Shown here in pieces: positions 1 through 12,055 of a stretch of 64,000 nucleotides of DNA (its first letter is position 1; the number at the start of each line of letters is the position of its first letter). The stretch is from Sorex araneus. Taxonomy: Eukaryota > Chordata > Mammalia > Eulipotyphla > Soricidae. The notes below the pieces were generated by a model that had not been told where the DNA came from, made no database searches, and saw only the letters and a list, made by a program, of their open reading frames with translations. Made by a program: the position numbers and the translations under genes. The stretch is from contig NC_073302.1 in the NCBI RefSeq assembly GCF_027595985.1, positions 279,713,116-279,777,115 of the forward strand. Direction: 5' to 3'.

Positions 1-697
1 CTGCTATTTTATATAGCTGTTTTGGTCAAATGCAATTCAAGAGGCCCATACTATACCAACAGTTGCATGTGGTTGTGATTGTTGACTTGAGCTTTCTGAA
101 ATATTTAATGACAAATTTAAAAAATAACAAAAATTTAACTATGCAGAAAAGATGTTGGGCTCCCTCATAATTACCTTGTGCTTCTATGTAATTATTTGTA
201 AATCAATTAGAAATTGTAATTTTTGTAGACAATGTGAATCTCTCTTTAAAGTCAATGGCCGTTATAAGTGAGTTAGGTAAGGTCATGTGTTATATAAATC
301 TACAAGAGTTGCTTCTAGGTGAACCTGCCAAAAGGTTCACCTTACAAAAGGTGAACCTGCTAAATTGTTTGTAATACAATCATGGAGCTTTGACCCAAAT
401 ATATTAGCAAGTTCAGTATATGCATAGCTGTTGATGATTGAATTACTGATGACAATGACACACTATTGAAGATTTTTTTTTCTTGCAAAGAGGGAGTGAG
501 AGTGTTTTACAAAACTGAGTAGATTATGGAAGATGAAATGGAATACTGAGGGAATAGGATTGTCAATTATGAGTACATATTAAAGTATAATTTGTTTTTA
601 ATTTTAATGTTAAAATAAATTACCATAACTAATTTATAAAGGAGTTCTGTGTACTATGCTTCTGTGTCTCCAGTTCTATGAAGAGTTGCATTTCAGA
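1..697. other. Unique AT-rich sequence
   Basis: No gene or recognised repeat. The only structure noted is a triple AGGTGAACCT/AGGTTCACCT motif at 317-358. Confidence 0.5.
317..358. repeat. Short inverted/direct repeat cluster
   Basis: AGGTGAACCT at 317-326, its inverted copy AGGTTCACCT at 333-342, and a third copy in the first orientation at 349-358. The first two can form a perfect 10-bp hairpin with a 6-nt loop. Confidence 0.8.
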
Positions 698-847
698 CCA
701 GAGAGATAGTAACAGCAGGGAGGGCATTTTCTTGTACAAAGATGACCCATGTTCGACCCCCTATACTTATATGATCTGCCCAAGTACTTCAGAAGTGACC
801 CCTGGGCACAGAGCCAGGTATTACAAAAAAAAAAAAAAAAGAAAAAA
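698..847 (+). mobile_element. tRNA-derived SINE, short A-tailed form (diverged)
   Basis: A gagagatagtaacag head, a degenerate B box near 750, the characteristic cctgggcacagagccagg tail region and an A-run at the end. Confidence 0.7.
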
Positions 848-947
848 CGCCTAGTTGTAGCAATGATTACAGATCAAACATAGATAGCATAAATGGAACA
901 TAAAAACTGCCATTCTCACCATTCTTTAGGTGTTTTTGTTTGGTGGT

Positions 948-1104
948 TTTTTGGCCAAATCAGCTGTGCTCAGAGTTTTTTCCTGACCAAGCACTCCTTG
1001 GGGTGCAGGGGGACCACATGAGCCACATAAGTACTGGGAACAAACACAAGTCATCCTCACGCAGGGCAAGTGTCTTCCCCACCCTCCTGTCACTCCAGTC
1101 TCCG
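948..1104 (-). mobile_element. tRNA-derived SINE, short form (old, diverged)
   Basis: Reads as the reverse complement of the short SINE: the tgctcag region first, then a degraded head ending near cactccag. Confidence 0.5.
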
Positions 1105-1464
1105 TCTCCACCATCTCTTGATATTGATATTTTGTGTGTTTTCCTTCCATACGAGTTGCATTGACTTTCATTAGTAAGAGGGCGTCGTGGAAATATGAAT
1201 GAAGTTTGCAAACTGAGGCTTGTAAAGTCATAGGTATTTAATGAACAGCAATAGAAAACAAATGCCCATGTTGAATGATTAGCTCTATGAAAACAATAGT
1301 GAACTGGGATTAAGCCCAAAATCTTTTACACTGTTTCATGTTAGTCAGTTAGTTATTGTTGTACAAATTTTTATTTAATTTTTTTATTTGGGAGGAGCTT
1401 TTCAGGCAGTGGTGGGGGTGCATGTAAATGTGCTGACAGAAATAGTTATCAAATTGATTCCAGA

Positions 1465-1680
1465 GATGTTTTTAATTAAATCACTGTGAGATAGTTACAA
1501 AATTGCTCAAGATTGGGTTTCGGTAATACAATGTTCCAACACCCACACTTTACTAGCGTACATTTCCCACAACCAATGTCCCCAGTTTTTTCTCTACAAT
1601 ATCCCCCACCAGAATACACAGATTTAAGGCTAATGATAAAGCTATATAGAGTAAGAATAAAATAGACAGGGTGAGAGTAG
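1465..1680 (-). mobile_element. LINE-1 3' UTR fragment, shrew-type
   Basis: Shares aatcactgtgagatagtta, caatgttccaacacc and accaatgtccccagt with the fragments at 11222, 28410 and 55405, all in the same relative order. The LINE sense strand is minus. Confidence 0.65.
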
Positions 1681-2655
1681 AAAGAATGGCCCCCCAAGAG
1701 AAAAATTCCTGAGAATGGACCCAGGATCGACCTAGGATATGCACAGAGAATCTATAGATGTACAATCTCCTTCTGAACATTCTGCTCTTCCCATCCACCT
1801 TGTCTTCCCATTTGTGTGTCTTAAACCCAATATAAATTCCTCTAGGAAATGAGATATAGAACAAGAAAGTTTTCTGCCTTTCCTGTGCTTCCTACTTAAA
1901 GAAGAATATCTGATGCCAAAGTTTCTCGCTGCATCCTTTCTTTTGCTCAAAGAATGTCTCTACTGGAAATTCAGTCCTTTCTTCTCCATTCCTCTGTTTT
2001 CAGTCTTGACTGCCAAGTACCCGAGCTCTCTGGAACACCAGGATCTGGTGATGAGATGCTCTAGGCCCAGTGGTGTTCACGGGACTCCAGCGTGGAGTGA
2101 TGGCAATATGAAGGTGAAGGTTTCAATTTAGGTCCCTGTTCACACAGCCAAGGTCCCTGACCCCTGAGCTACCTCACAAGCTCCTTATTAATACTTCCGG
2201 TGTATATGCTCACCAATTTCCTAAATTAAGGTAAAGAATGGTAACTTTTGAGGAACAATCATAGATGAATTTATGATTCTTCAAGACACCAATCACTATC
2301 TAAGTTCAGCATTATTCAAGATAAATTGTTTAAGACCAAATCATTCTCTTCATTTTCTCTTCGAAATTCATAGTAATTATCTGGCACTTTCTCTAGAATC
2401 ATTTAACTTATATAACCTCTTTTTTCACTTATAGAGACCTTTTGACTCTACCTTTACCTCAGTGTTTCTCCATTGGTAATGTATGTGTTACCTATAACAC
2501 AATTACTACTGAATACTATCCACTGACTCTAATTCTTGCCAATGAAGTTTGAAAGTAACTGACATAGAGTAAAATATCTATGAAATTAATCAATCATAGA
2601 CAGTTACCTGTTTTGGTTGATATTTTAAGTCTCTAAAGTGATTGCAATCATAAGG
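1681..2655. other. Unassigned sequence
   Basis: No gene. Roughly 1700-2050 could be part of an old interspersed repeat that I cannot name, and 2075-2190 faintly resembles a reversed short SINE. The remainder is AT-rich unique sequence. Confidence 0.4.
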
Positions 2656-2663
2656 CTTGCTTT

Positions 2664-2665
<2 letters not shown>

Positions 2666-2694
<29 letters not shown>
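2666..2694. repeat. Poly-T run
   Basis: Twenty-nine uninterrupted T residues just before a SINE insertion. Confidence 0.95.
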
Positions 2695-2697
<3 letters not shown>

Positions 2698-2711
2698 ATT
2701 CATCTATAACT

Positions 2712-2957
2712 CGAACTGGAGCGATAGCGCAGCGGTAGAGCATTTGCCTTGCATGCGGCTGACCTGGGTTCAATTCTTCCATCCCTCTAAGAGAGCCCAG
2801 CAAGCTACCAAGAATATCCCGCCCACACGGCAAAGCCTGGCAAACTACCCGTGGCATATTCGATATGCCAAAAACATTAACAAGTCTCACAATGGAGACG
2901 TTACTGGTGCCCGCCCAAGCAAATTGATAAACAATGGGGTGACAGTGCTACAGTGCT
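2712..2957 (+). mobile_element. tRNA-derived SINE, long-body form, with target duplication
   Basis: The head with A and B boxes is followed by the long body (catccctct, ggcatattcgatatgcc, gagacgttactggtgcc), ending in cagtgctacagtgct without an A tail. Flanked by the 10-bp duplication atctataact at 2702-2711 and 2958-2967. Confidence 0.92.
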
Positions 2958-3383
2958 ATCTATAACTGTATTATTTATGTTCTTGGTGTACAAGGAAACA
3001 TTATCCCATCACCATCAAACTGCCACAATCAAGGTCTTTTTGTTACTTCTGGTGGACCTCACTCTTCCATTCTTCCTCACTCTTCCTCTCCAGAGTACTC
3101 TGCAGTACTCCCCAAGTACTCCAATTACCAGACTTCATAACTTCAGCTCTAGAGTTAAAGTTCCAGAGTTTTTAATAACTGGGTATTGTTCATTTCCTTG
3201 CTTTGATTTTATGTACGTCATTTATGTTCTGCCATTCTCCTTTCATTTATTAACTTTGACACAATGCCATGTAATGCCATTCTATTTATAGCAGATGGCA
3301 AGATGTGTCATCTTTCCTCATAACTGAAAAGGTAGCATTCCATTGTGTATATGTGCAATAATATATTTTTTGTTCTGTTTTCT

Positions 3384-3637
3384 GGACTGGATCGATAGCA
3401 CAGCGGGTAGGGTGTTTGCCTTACATGCAGCTGACCCAGGTTTGATTCCTCTATCTCTCTCAGAGAGACCGGCAAACTACCGAGAGTATCCCATCCACAC
3501 AGCAGAGCCTGGCACGCTACCCATTGGCATATTCGATATGCCAAAATCAGTAACAACAAGTCTCACAATAGAGACATTACTGGTGCCCACTCAAGCTAAT
3601 CCACGAACAACGGGATGACAGTGCTACAGTCCTACAG
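3384..3637 (+). mobile_element. tRNA-derived SINE, long-body form, with target duplication
   Basis: A full-length long-body copy. Flanks ttctgttttct (3373-3383) and ttctattttct (3638-3648) are an 11-bp duplication with one mismatch. Confidence 0.92.
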
Positions 3638-3649
3638 TTCTATTTTCTA

Positions 3650-3800
3650 GGGGTGAGGGTGGCACATCTGTCAGTATTCAAGTGTTACCCCTGATTCTGC
3701 CATCAAGAATTACTCCTGGCGGTACTCAGGGGACCACTTGGGAGGCCAGGAATCAACCCAGTTTGGTTGAGTGAAAGGCAAGTGCCCCACCTGCTTTGGG
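3650..3800 (-). mobile_element. tRNA-derived SINE, short form (diverged)
   Basis: The reverse-complement pattern is seen: attactcctggcggtactc, then gggaccac, then a head ending near gccccacctgctttg. Confidence 0.75.
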
Positions 3801-4029
3801 GAGTTTCTTTGTTCATGAATATTTTAAATGGTTTTCTTTAGGTCTCTGAAGAATGCTGTTGAATTTTTCTTTAGTAGTTGCTCTGAGGTTGACTGAATAG
3901 TATGATCATTTTGTCAATGTTAGTTCTTTCAACATATAAATATTATAATATTTCTAAAACTGTGTTACTTCTCACATATTTTATGCTTCATGATGCTTTA
4001 CCTGATATATTTCTTTCTTTATGTCTTTA

Positions 4030-4187
4030 TGGCCAGACCCAATGGTGCTCAGGGATTTTCTTGTCTCTATATTTACGAATCACTGCCAGCAGTGTTCAGA
4101 TAATTTAAGAGATACAGGGGATCAATTTTGGGTTGGCTGCATGTGAGACATGAGTGCAATGCACTGTACTATCACTCTAGACATACC
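4030..4187 (-). mobile_element. tRNA-derived SINE, short form (old)
   Basis: A diverged reverse-complement copy: ggtgctcaggga, then ggatcaattttgggttggct, then ctgtactatcactctag. Confidence 0.65.
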
Positions 4188-4377
4188 TTCCCTCATACCT
4201 TGCACTTAGAAATTTAGACCTGTTGAAATAATGATCTTCAGTGTTTATTTTTAATCATAGAGCTATGCCCTCAGGTATATATTAATGTTAGAAAATATCA
4301 TAATTATTTTCCATAAACAATCATACAGTTTTCAAGTTTTCCTTTATCTAACTATTTGATCTTTGATCCACTTCTTT

Positions 4378-4587
4378 TATTTATTTATTTATTTATTTAC
4401 TTGTTTATTTATTTATTTATTTTTGCTTTTTGGGTCACACGTGGCGATGCACAAGAGTTACTCCTGGCTTTGCACTCAGGAATTAGTTCTGGCAGTGCTC
4501 AAGGGACCATATGGGATGCTGAGAATCGAATCCAGGTCAGCCGCATGCAGACAAACACCCTATTGCTGTATTATCACTCTGCCCCAG
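4378..4587 (-). mobile_element. tRNA-derived SINE, short form with (TTTA)n tail
   Basis: A long TTTA tail, then tttttgggtcacac and the full reversed body, ending tatcactctgcccc. Confidence 0.9.
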
Positions 4588-4809
4588 GCACTTTTCTTTT
4601 TAATATATTAGATTCTGCATTTCCAATAAACAAATGTTGCATCACATTGTTATCTTAGTTAAACCATGCTCTAATGACATGTTAAAAGTCTCCAATACTT
4701 TACAGAAACATGTTTTTCTTTATTATTGTTTTTCAGGCTTTTATAAGCAGAAGATGATAACTTGAAGAGATTTTCTTGTTGAAATTGAGGTCAAGATGTT
4801 TCACTCATG

Positions 4810-4996
4810 GGAGCTGGAGCGATAGCACAGCAGAGAGGGCATTTGCCTTGCACATGACCAACCCGGGTTTGATGCCCAGCATCCCATATGTTTCCCCCGA
4901 GCACCGCCAGGAATAATTCCTGAGTGCATGAGCCAAGAATAATCTATGTGCATGGCTTGGTGTGACCCAAAAAAGCCCCCCAACAAAAAAATGATA
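4810..4996 (+). mobile_element. tRNA-derived SINE, short form, with target duplication
   Basis: A well-preserved copy with A-rich tail. Flanked by tttcactcatg (4799-4809) and tttcacttatg (4997-5007). Confidence 0.92.
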
Positions 4997-5007
4997 TTTC
5001 ACTTATG

Positions 5008-7612
5008 ATGGTGACTATGCAATAATGAAGATTTCTAGGTAATGAGTCCAGAATTTCTTTTTACTCACATTAGATAGTGTTCTAAATGCTCAGGAGAGTA
5101 TAGATTTAATATATATTTGAGGAATATCTCAATAAGCAAGAATAGACAAAATCTCATTATCGTCAATATTTCTATTTGACAACATTCAAAACAGAACTTT
5201 AAAATTAATATTACATGTGTTGCTATTGAGCAAACCTAACTTTAGTGATGAAAGTCATCCAAAGTAGAAATTACATCCAGACCAGTGTAATAATATAATA
5301 GTTTAAAAAAGCATTGCTTCAGTGAGTAGTCAATGGGATTAAAATTCATTTCTTAAGAGTTTTGATTTAGAAAAGTTTAACTTTTATTAAGAGTACTTTA
5401 TTAGAAGTCTCCTAAATGATCCATAAAATTAGAGTCTTAAGATATTAAATTAAACAAGAAAAAACAACAACCCGAAATAAAAGGCATTTTATTCATTAGG
5501 TAAACATTTTAAAACCTAAAATATAAAATAAGTCCCAAAACTTGCCTAGAATTTTCTATTGCCTCTTAAATTAAATAAAAGTCTTCCCCAAGTCAGTTAA
5601 ATCAATAATCATTGGTAAAAGCAAATTAACTATAAAATATATGAAGATACACTGTTCCAAAAATATCCTTATTTTCAAAATAATTTCCTAGTAAGCTTTC
5701 CTTCATTTAAAATATCTTATAATTTTTATATCTTTAATGAGTCATTAGATGTATTTTTGTTAGTTATCAAAAGTATTATGACTTTTCCAAAGTTTTTAAA
5801 GTTTATACTTTGGATTTAATAGAGGGACAAAATAATTTTAGTCTGTTAAAAATAATCATTCTACTTGGACATTTTGTATAGTTTCCATTTTACTACTCAG
5901 TATTTCTAGATAGTTTGGCTAAAGCGACCATATGTTTTAACTATTTAGAAAAAGTAGTATAATTCATTTGAAAATCTTCACAGTATAATTATATGTATGT
6001 TTACATTTCCATTTCTATCACGTCCCTTTTATCTTTATAGTAACTTCTACTCTGGATAAGAAGAGAAATGAAAGTAGATCAAACAAAGCAGTCAATGACA
6101 GTTTTATTAGCAGCTAATATTTTGTCTTTGTGTATAAATGTGCGCTATCTAATAAAAGTTTTGTCTAACAGATTAACAATCTAACAATGATATTTTTGTC
6201 AAAATAATAAAAGCTAAGAATTTCTTTTATATCACAGTTAGGATATATTTGTGATTTCTAACTTTTATTTAAACATTCATTAATAAAATTCAATCTCAAA
6301 TTTATTTTATCTTTATAGTTAAGTATGTCTAAACCTGCATGGAATCAAGTAGTAACAATTATAGCACTCATCCTATTTTTTTCTGAAATTTTCAGTCTGG
6401 TTTCTGCAATTCTATTATTTTGCTTTTAAAAATTAACTTATATATCTAGTACAGTTACAGTGACTGAAAATTGAAGTATACTTAGCCTATAAAGTCTGTG
6501 AACTAAATGTGTATCATTTTTTCTCAGTTTAAATACCATATTCTTTTAATCTTTCTAATAAAAAGTTGTTCTCAGAATGAGATCTACAATAAGATTCTCA
6601 TGTATCTCTACATCTCAGTAAGTTCTATCTTGCTATAACTGATCCACAAAAGTTTGAGTTCTCAATGGAATGCTTTATTTGTATTCTTTTTGATGTTTTA
6701 TTGCTTTAAGTATATGTGACTCATGCACAAAAATCCTTTTGAAAATACTAAATACTCTGAGATGAAACCCTAGGAATAGATCAATTGGTTTCTCTTTTGA
6801 ATGTAATATTAATCATACACTTATATTTCCTTGCTCTTTTTTCTAAATTCTATGGCAAAAGACTGATTATCAGTATAGTTAATTTTCAAGTGAAAAGGTC
6901 AAGGTCATTTGTAATTATTTTTTTTAAGACCCCCTATCCCCCCAGGGCTGATAACAACAAAAAATGTATTGCAGAGAAAAAACTAAAAAAAAAAAGAAAA
7001 TCTTCAAATATTGTGTTTCTCTTGAATGTGGAACATTACAGAACATGTTAATGGGGAAAAGAAAATCAGCATTAAATGGACAAAGACAACAGGATATTGT
7101 TCAGTGAACTCTAACCCTGTAGTAAAACTAAGGTCTAGTCACATCTGGATATGTTGTAGGATAAGGATTAGGACATCACCTCATTTTTCAACTCCAGTAT
7201 CAATGACCGAGTGATTGTGAATCTGTGAGCTCAAAAAATATGATTCTGAAACTTGATTTTGAGATCATTTCATGCTTTTATACACAGATAAGTATGTGTA
7301 GGTGCATTTTGGCAGATCCTTATTTTTAACATGTCTCTCAGATGTGCCTTGAGCTTTTTTTTAATATACTGGCACAGTGATTCTAATATTTCACAATTCA
7401 TAATTTCAAAATTATGATTTGCATAATTATGCAATTAATAGGAGAGGATAAAATCCATTTTCTTTGAAAAGTTATCTATATTGTTTTCTCTGGGTATTAT
7501 TATGTAACATTGACATACAGAACACTAACATGATTAGTGAGGGTACTGCTTCTACTACAAAAAAATAAATCTCTATTAATTAAATAGCTGTAGCTATTCT
7601 AAAAAATGACTT
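5008..7612. other. Unique AT-rich sequence, 2.6 kb
   Basis: No gene, SINE or recognisable LINE. Very AT-rich, and open frames here are short and have no recognisable similarity. Conserved non-coding elements cannot be judged by eye. Confidence 0.5.
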
Positions 7613-7801
7613 TCTAGGACATACTGATAGTACAGCAGGATAGGTGTTTAAAGTCTTGCTCACAGCTGACTTTGATTTGGCTCTTGGCAGGGATATTTTT
7701 CCTAAAATATCACCAGAGATTTCTGAACAAGGAGCCAAGAATAAGACTTGGGCATAGCCAGATGTATCTCCCCTAAAAAAGCAAACAAAGCAAAAACAAA
7801 A
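7613..7801 (+). mobile_element. tRNA-derived SINE, short form (old)
   Basis: A degenerate head gatagtacagcaggatagg, a body with accagagatttctgaac, and a tail aaaaaagcaaacaaagc. Confidence 0.65.
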
Positions 7802-8472
7802 AATAGTGACTTATTATTCACGTATTCCTTTCATTATTATCATAAACTTATCAAGTTTATCTAATTATGAATATTTAAGTTTTTATCTGATTTATAATAA
7901 ATATATGCAAAAGCAAATATTTAGATGTTATTAGGCAATATAAAAATACAATATTTTCTATAAAGAACTTATTTTATTTAAAAATCATATACACAATTTT
8001 CCAGTAAGATATTCTACAAATGTCTTACATATATAAAAATCTCAGAAGACACATAAAAAACAAAAATTACTTTTTTAATTAGGGGGGAGAGCTGAACAAA
8101 TATTCTCTAAAGAAGACACAGATGGTCAACAGACACATGATGAAAAAGATAACTTATTGCTGCTTATCATGGAAATGAAAACCAAAATGACAATAAAGGA
8201 TAAGATTATGCTAGTGAAAATGGCCTACATCAAAAAGATTATAAACTAGTGCTGTCAGGACGTGGTGGAAGAATACCTTACTTTCTGCTGGTGGAAATGC
8301 AAACTGGTTCTGCCTCTACAGAGGATAATGTGGAGATTTCTCAAAAAAATAGAACTACCATGTGACTAAACAGTCACTCAAAATTTTCTATCCAAATAAT
8401 GTAAAAGCATTAATATGAACACATACATGCATGCCGGCGTTCACTGTAGTGTGATTTTCGATAACCAATATA

Positions 8473-8612
8473 GGTTTGACAGGCTGAATGAATGTTTTGC
8501 ATGCAGGAAGTTCAAGTTTATTCCTAACATTGTTCAACCAAGGACCACGGGAATGATCCCTAAGCACCCATCCAGGAATAGCTCCTGACCAGTTAGCCCC
8601 AAACCAATAGTT
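8473..8612 (+). mobile_element. tRNA-derived SINE, short form (diverged), inside LINE-1
   Basis: The head is degraded, but tgatccctaagcaccc and ggaatagctcctgacc mark the body. Its tail has become the CA repeat. Confidence 0.6.
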
Positions 8613-8625
8613 GGAGTTAATAGTC

Positions 8626-8628
<3 letters not shown>

Positions 8629-8668
<40 letters not shown>

Positions 8669-8705
8669 ACACACACGCACACACACATGCATGCATGCAC
8701 ACACA
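8629..8705. repeat. (CA)n microsatellite, interrupted
   Basis: A CA run with gtgc and tgcatgcatg interruptions, probably grown from a SINE tail. Confidence 0.95.
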
Positions 8706-9186
8706 TTCACTGGAAGCAGCCCTAATGCTCAACGACAGATGAAAAGATCAGAGATGTGGTATTATATACAATAGGAGACCACTCAGATGAGAGAGAACAA
8801 TAACAAAATTACCACGTTGCTATGACATGGTTGAAACTTAGCATGCCAAATTAATTAAATCAGAAGTTAGAAGAATGCGAGTTGTCTCATTTACCTCATT
8901 CATATGCTGTATATTAAAAAATCAAACAAGGAAATGGATAATATCTAGGCAAAGCAATCCCTTAGATTCCAGTCTCAAAAACAAGCATTCTAAGAACAAG
9001 GTCAGGGCAAGGTGGGAGAGAGAAAAGGGGTGAGATAAAGCATCCAGTGGGCTGCCATGGGAGAGTATTGGCACTTGGGTGGTCAGAGAGCATTACAATG
9101 TGGGGGTTGGTACTCTTAAACATATATAAACATACACTTGCACTCAATGTTACCTCAATAAAAACACATTTAGAAAATTGTTTCCT

Positions 9187-9350
9187 CATCTGGATCTACT
9201 GTACAGTGTGTAGGGCCCTTTTCTTGAACTAGCGACCTGGTTTTAACACCAGGCACCACATAGGTCTACCCAAACCTTCCCAGGTGATCCCTGAGTGCAG
9301 TGCCAGGAGAAAGCCCTCAGCGCAGCCAGATGTTACTCAAAAGGAAAGAA
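9187..9350 (+). mobile_element. tRNA-derived SINE, short form (old)
   Basis: Diverged head (tcatctggatctactgtaca), then tgatccctgagtgcagtgcc and a purine-rich tail. Confidence 0.65.
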
Positions 9351-9480
9351 AAATTGTGGCTCATAATTTTATTATTTTTAATTTTTACTAATTATAACTA
9401 TTCCAAAGTTGTGCACTGCTCTGGTCAAAAGCAAAGATCCTGGAATCTAGGAATGAGGATGGAATCTAAAATTGACAACT

Positions 9481-9825
9481 TTTTATTTTTTTATTTTATT
9501 TATTTATTTTTTAATTTTTATTATATATTATATCACCATGTGGAAAGATACAGTTTTCAGGTTTATGTCTCAGTTATACAATATTCAAACACATCCCTTC
9601 ACCAGTGCCCATATTCCACCACCAGAATCCCCAGTATACCCCCCGCCCCCCACCCCCCACTGTATAACTGATGAATTTCACTTCATTTTCTCTTTACCTT
9701 GATTACGTTCCATATTGCAAAACAAAACTCACTATTGTTGTTGGAGTTTCCCCCCAAGAAAGACAGCCTTACTAAGGAAGCATTTGATAATTGGTTTTCC
9801 ATTAAAAGACTGTATGTTTTCAGTT
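9481..9825 (-). mobile_element. LINE-1 3' UTR fragment
   Basis: An AT-rich tail at 9481-9525, then blocks (tgtctcagttataca, cccttcaccagtgcccat, accagaatccccagtatac) that are the reverse complement of 36560-36797. The LINE sense strand is minus. Confidence 0.75.
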
Positions 9826-9835
9826 TTTAGAAAAG

Positions 9836-10045
9836 GTTCGGATGCGTTCCAGTCCCGAAACCCGGAACCATGTTAGTTGCTGCTCAGTGTCGCCAGGGCT
9901 CCATTTGGAGAAGGCGTCCCAGCTGTACCTCCTCCGTCTGGATCCCTGGTGTTGTTGGCCCGGGTTCTGGTCCGGAGCATTTCTCCGGCCGCGTTGCTCA
10001 CCAGACTGCCTGGCCTTTTCCAAAAAATCGACGACTTTTTAAATA
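9836..10045 (-). other. GC- and CpG-rich block, 5' of the LINE-1 3' UTR in LINE orientation
   Basis: A sharp GC-rich island in AT-rich surroundings with several CpGs. Open frames of 60-71 codons in several frames match no protein I know. Its position directly 5' of an L1 3' UTR mirrors 36018-36480, suggesting part of a composite retroposon. A processed pseudogene fragment is the alternative. Confidence 0.45.
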
Positions 10046-11221
10046 GACAAATTTGCATCTCCATTTACGACTTAGAAATATATGAACAATAAATAATCCC
10101 AATTTCTAGCCAACTGTTATTACTAGTCCACAGCCCAAATATTAATTTTTAAATGTGCAAATAAAAAATAATTTTAGCAATGTAGCATAAAATAAAAGTA
10201 AAACTTATGGGACATTATAGGGTTATGTTCTAATTAGTCACAGGATAACTACTGGCAGTTTTTTTTTTTGCATTTTTAATCTAATAAAAATGTAATCAGT
10301 AATCTATAGGCCAGTGATAAGATGTGCTGCCACAAGTTCTTCCAAGCATATCTATTGGCACTTAAGAAGAGCATGGCTGTCCTTAGGCGCAGGAAAGTTT
10401 TACTACTATACACAATCAGCCTTGCAATTTGAACAGATATTTGATATTTGTCCAACAATTAATGCCAGATACGAGGAAGATTATTTAGACAACTATGCTT
10501 GATAAACCCCAAAGTCATAAAATTAGTTCATTATATTTTGAAAAAAATTCAGAAAAAGAAAGAAAATGCGGAACTTATTCTACTTTCTCCAAACTCAAGT
10601 TGTCACAGTTTTTCCCATTGTTCACATGATTTGCTAGACTTTTCTGATAGAATGTATATGTTTTTTGAAAATAGTTTTTAAAATATCCTACCAGAGGCTG
10701 TATCTCCCTTAAAATTTTTATATTAAATCATGGTGACAATACCTCTCAAATGAAAATAATAGCTTTAGTTTAATTGTATGGACATAATTTCATGTAACAA
10801 TAACTAGAAAAAAAATTTGTTAATGATAAATTTGACTATGCTGTTTTTGTGGTGGTGGTTGTTGTTAGCAAATTATAATTTATGATTCAATTAAATTGGA
10901 TTATAAGAAAATTGCAGCACATAACAAAAAGAAAGTTTTTGGTCAGTATCTCTCTGTCTCTCTCCTTCACGCACACACATACACACACATATATACACAC
11001 ACACCATTTGTTAAAATTAAAAACACATTAAATGAAGGATACCACAGTAAATGGTACTATGGAAAACATCAGGACAACAACACAAAGGGAATAAGAAATA
11101 ACAGATATAAAAGTATTTTTAAAAATATTTCATCATAAAATACGTGGAAAATAAAGTTAAAAGTTATATATCTTAAACTGGCACTTTTAAAATTAAACCA
11201 CCATTATATGCATAATTACAA
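10046..11221. other. Unique AT-rich sequence with a short CA tract
   Basis: No gene or named repeat other than the CA tract at 10968-11005. Confidence 0.5.
10968..11005. repeat. (CA)n microsatellite
   Basis: A CA run with a short atatata interruption. Confidence 0.9.
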
Positions 11222-11349
11222 AGTTGTTCAAGATTAGGTTTCAGTCATACAATGTTCCAACACCTGTCCTTCACAAGATTACATTTCTCCCCACCAATGT
11301 CCCCAGTTCTCCTCCTTCCATCCCCCATCCCCGGTATATCTTTATGGCA

Positions 11350-11420
<71 letters not shown>

Positions 11421-12055
11421 TTTAGGGCATTATGATTTGTAGTTGCTGTACAGGAACTGAAAGGTTATCATGTACATCCCTTTATCAACTTTTAGTATCC
11501 AATTCTTGGCCAAAGTGATCATTTACAACTATAGTCACAGTGGGCCCTTCTCGACCCTAACTGCCTTCTGCCCCTACGCACTTGTGGCAAGCTTCCAACC
11601 ATGAACCAGTCTTCTTTGCCTTTGTTTCTACTGCCCTTGGATGTTAGTCTCATACTATGATATTTTATATTCCACAACTGAGTGCTATTATTATGTATCT
11701 GTCTCTATCATTCTGACTCTTTACTCAACATGATACTCTCCAAGTCCATCTATTTATAAGCAAATTTCATCAGTTCATTTTTTTTCTAGTGGCTGCATAG
11801 TATTCCATTATATAGATGTTCCATAGTTTCTTGGAGTTATCTATTCCTGGGCACACAGTTTCCAGATTCTGGGTATTGAGAATAGTCCTGCAATGAGTAT
11901 CAAAGTACAGAGAGCATTTCTGCTATGTGTTCTTGGTCTCCCAGGGTATAGTCCCAGAAGTGGTATAACTGGGTTGGATGGATTAAGTAGGCACATTGAG
12001 TTTAATAATATTGGTCTTTCTAACAATTAGTGAATTTTCAGTAGGAGATGAATAT
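11222..12055 (-). mobile_element. LINE-1 3' end (3' UTR and end of ORF2)
   Basis: Begins with the 3' UTR blocks seen at 1465 and 55405 and continues to antisense ORF2 end sequence (ggctgcatagtattccatta, then gggtattgagaatagtcctg, a standard L1 antisense pattern). Interrupted by a CT repeat. Confidence 0.85.
11352..11417. repeat. (CT)n microsatellite
   Basis: A near-pure CT run of about 66 bp, pyrimidine on the plus strand. Confidence 0.95.

Larger units (their letters stand above)
8060..9175 (+). mobile_element. LINE-1 3' end (end of ORF2 plus 3' UTR), interrupted
   Basis: Shows familiar L1 ORF2 C-terminal sequence (gaagacacagatggtcaaca, then tgctggtggaaatgcaaac) and a 3' UTR ending in aataaaaacacattt. 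It is broken by a SINE and CA tract (8473-8705). Many changes and stops; not active. Confidence 0.8.

Noticed and set aside
8060..9175. Active LINE-1
   Set aside because: Only the 3' end is present, it is diverged and is interrupted by a SINE and CA repeat.
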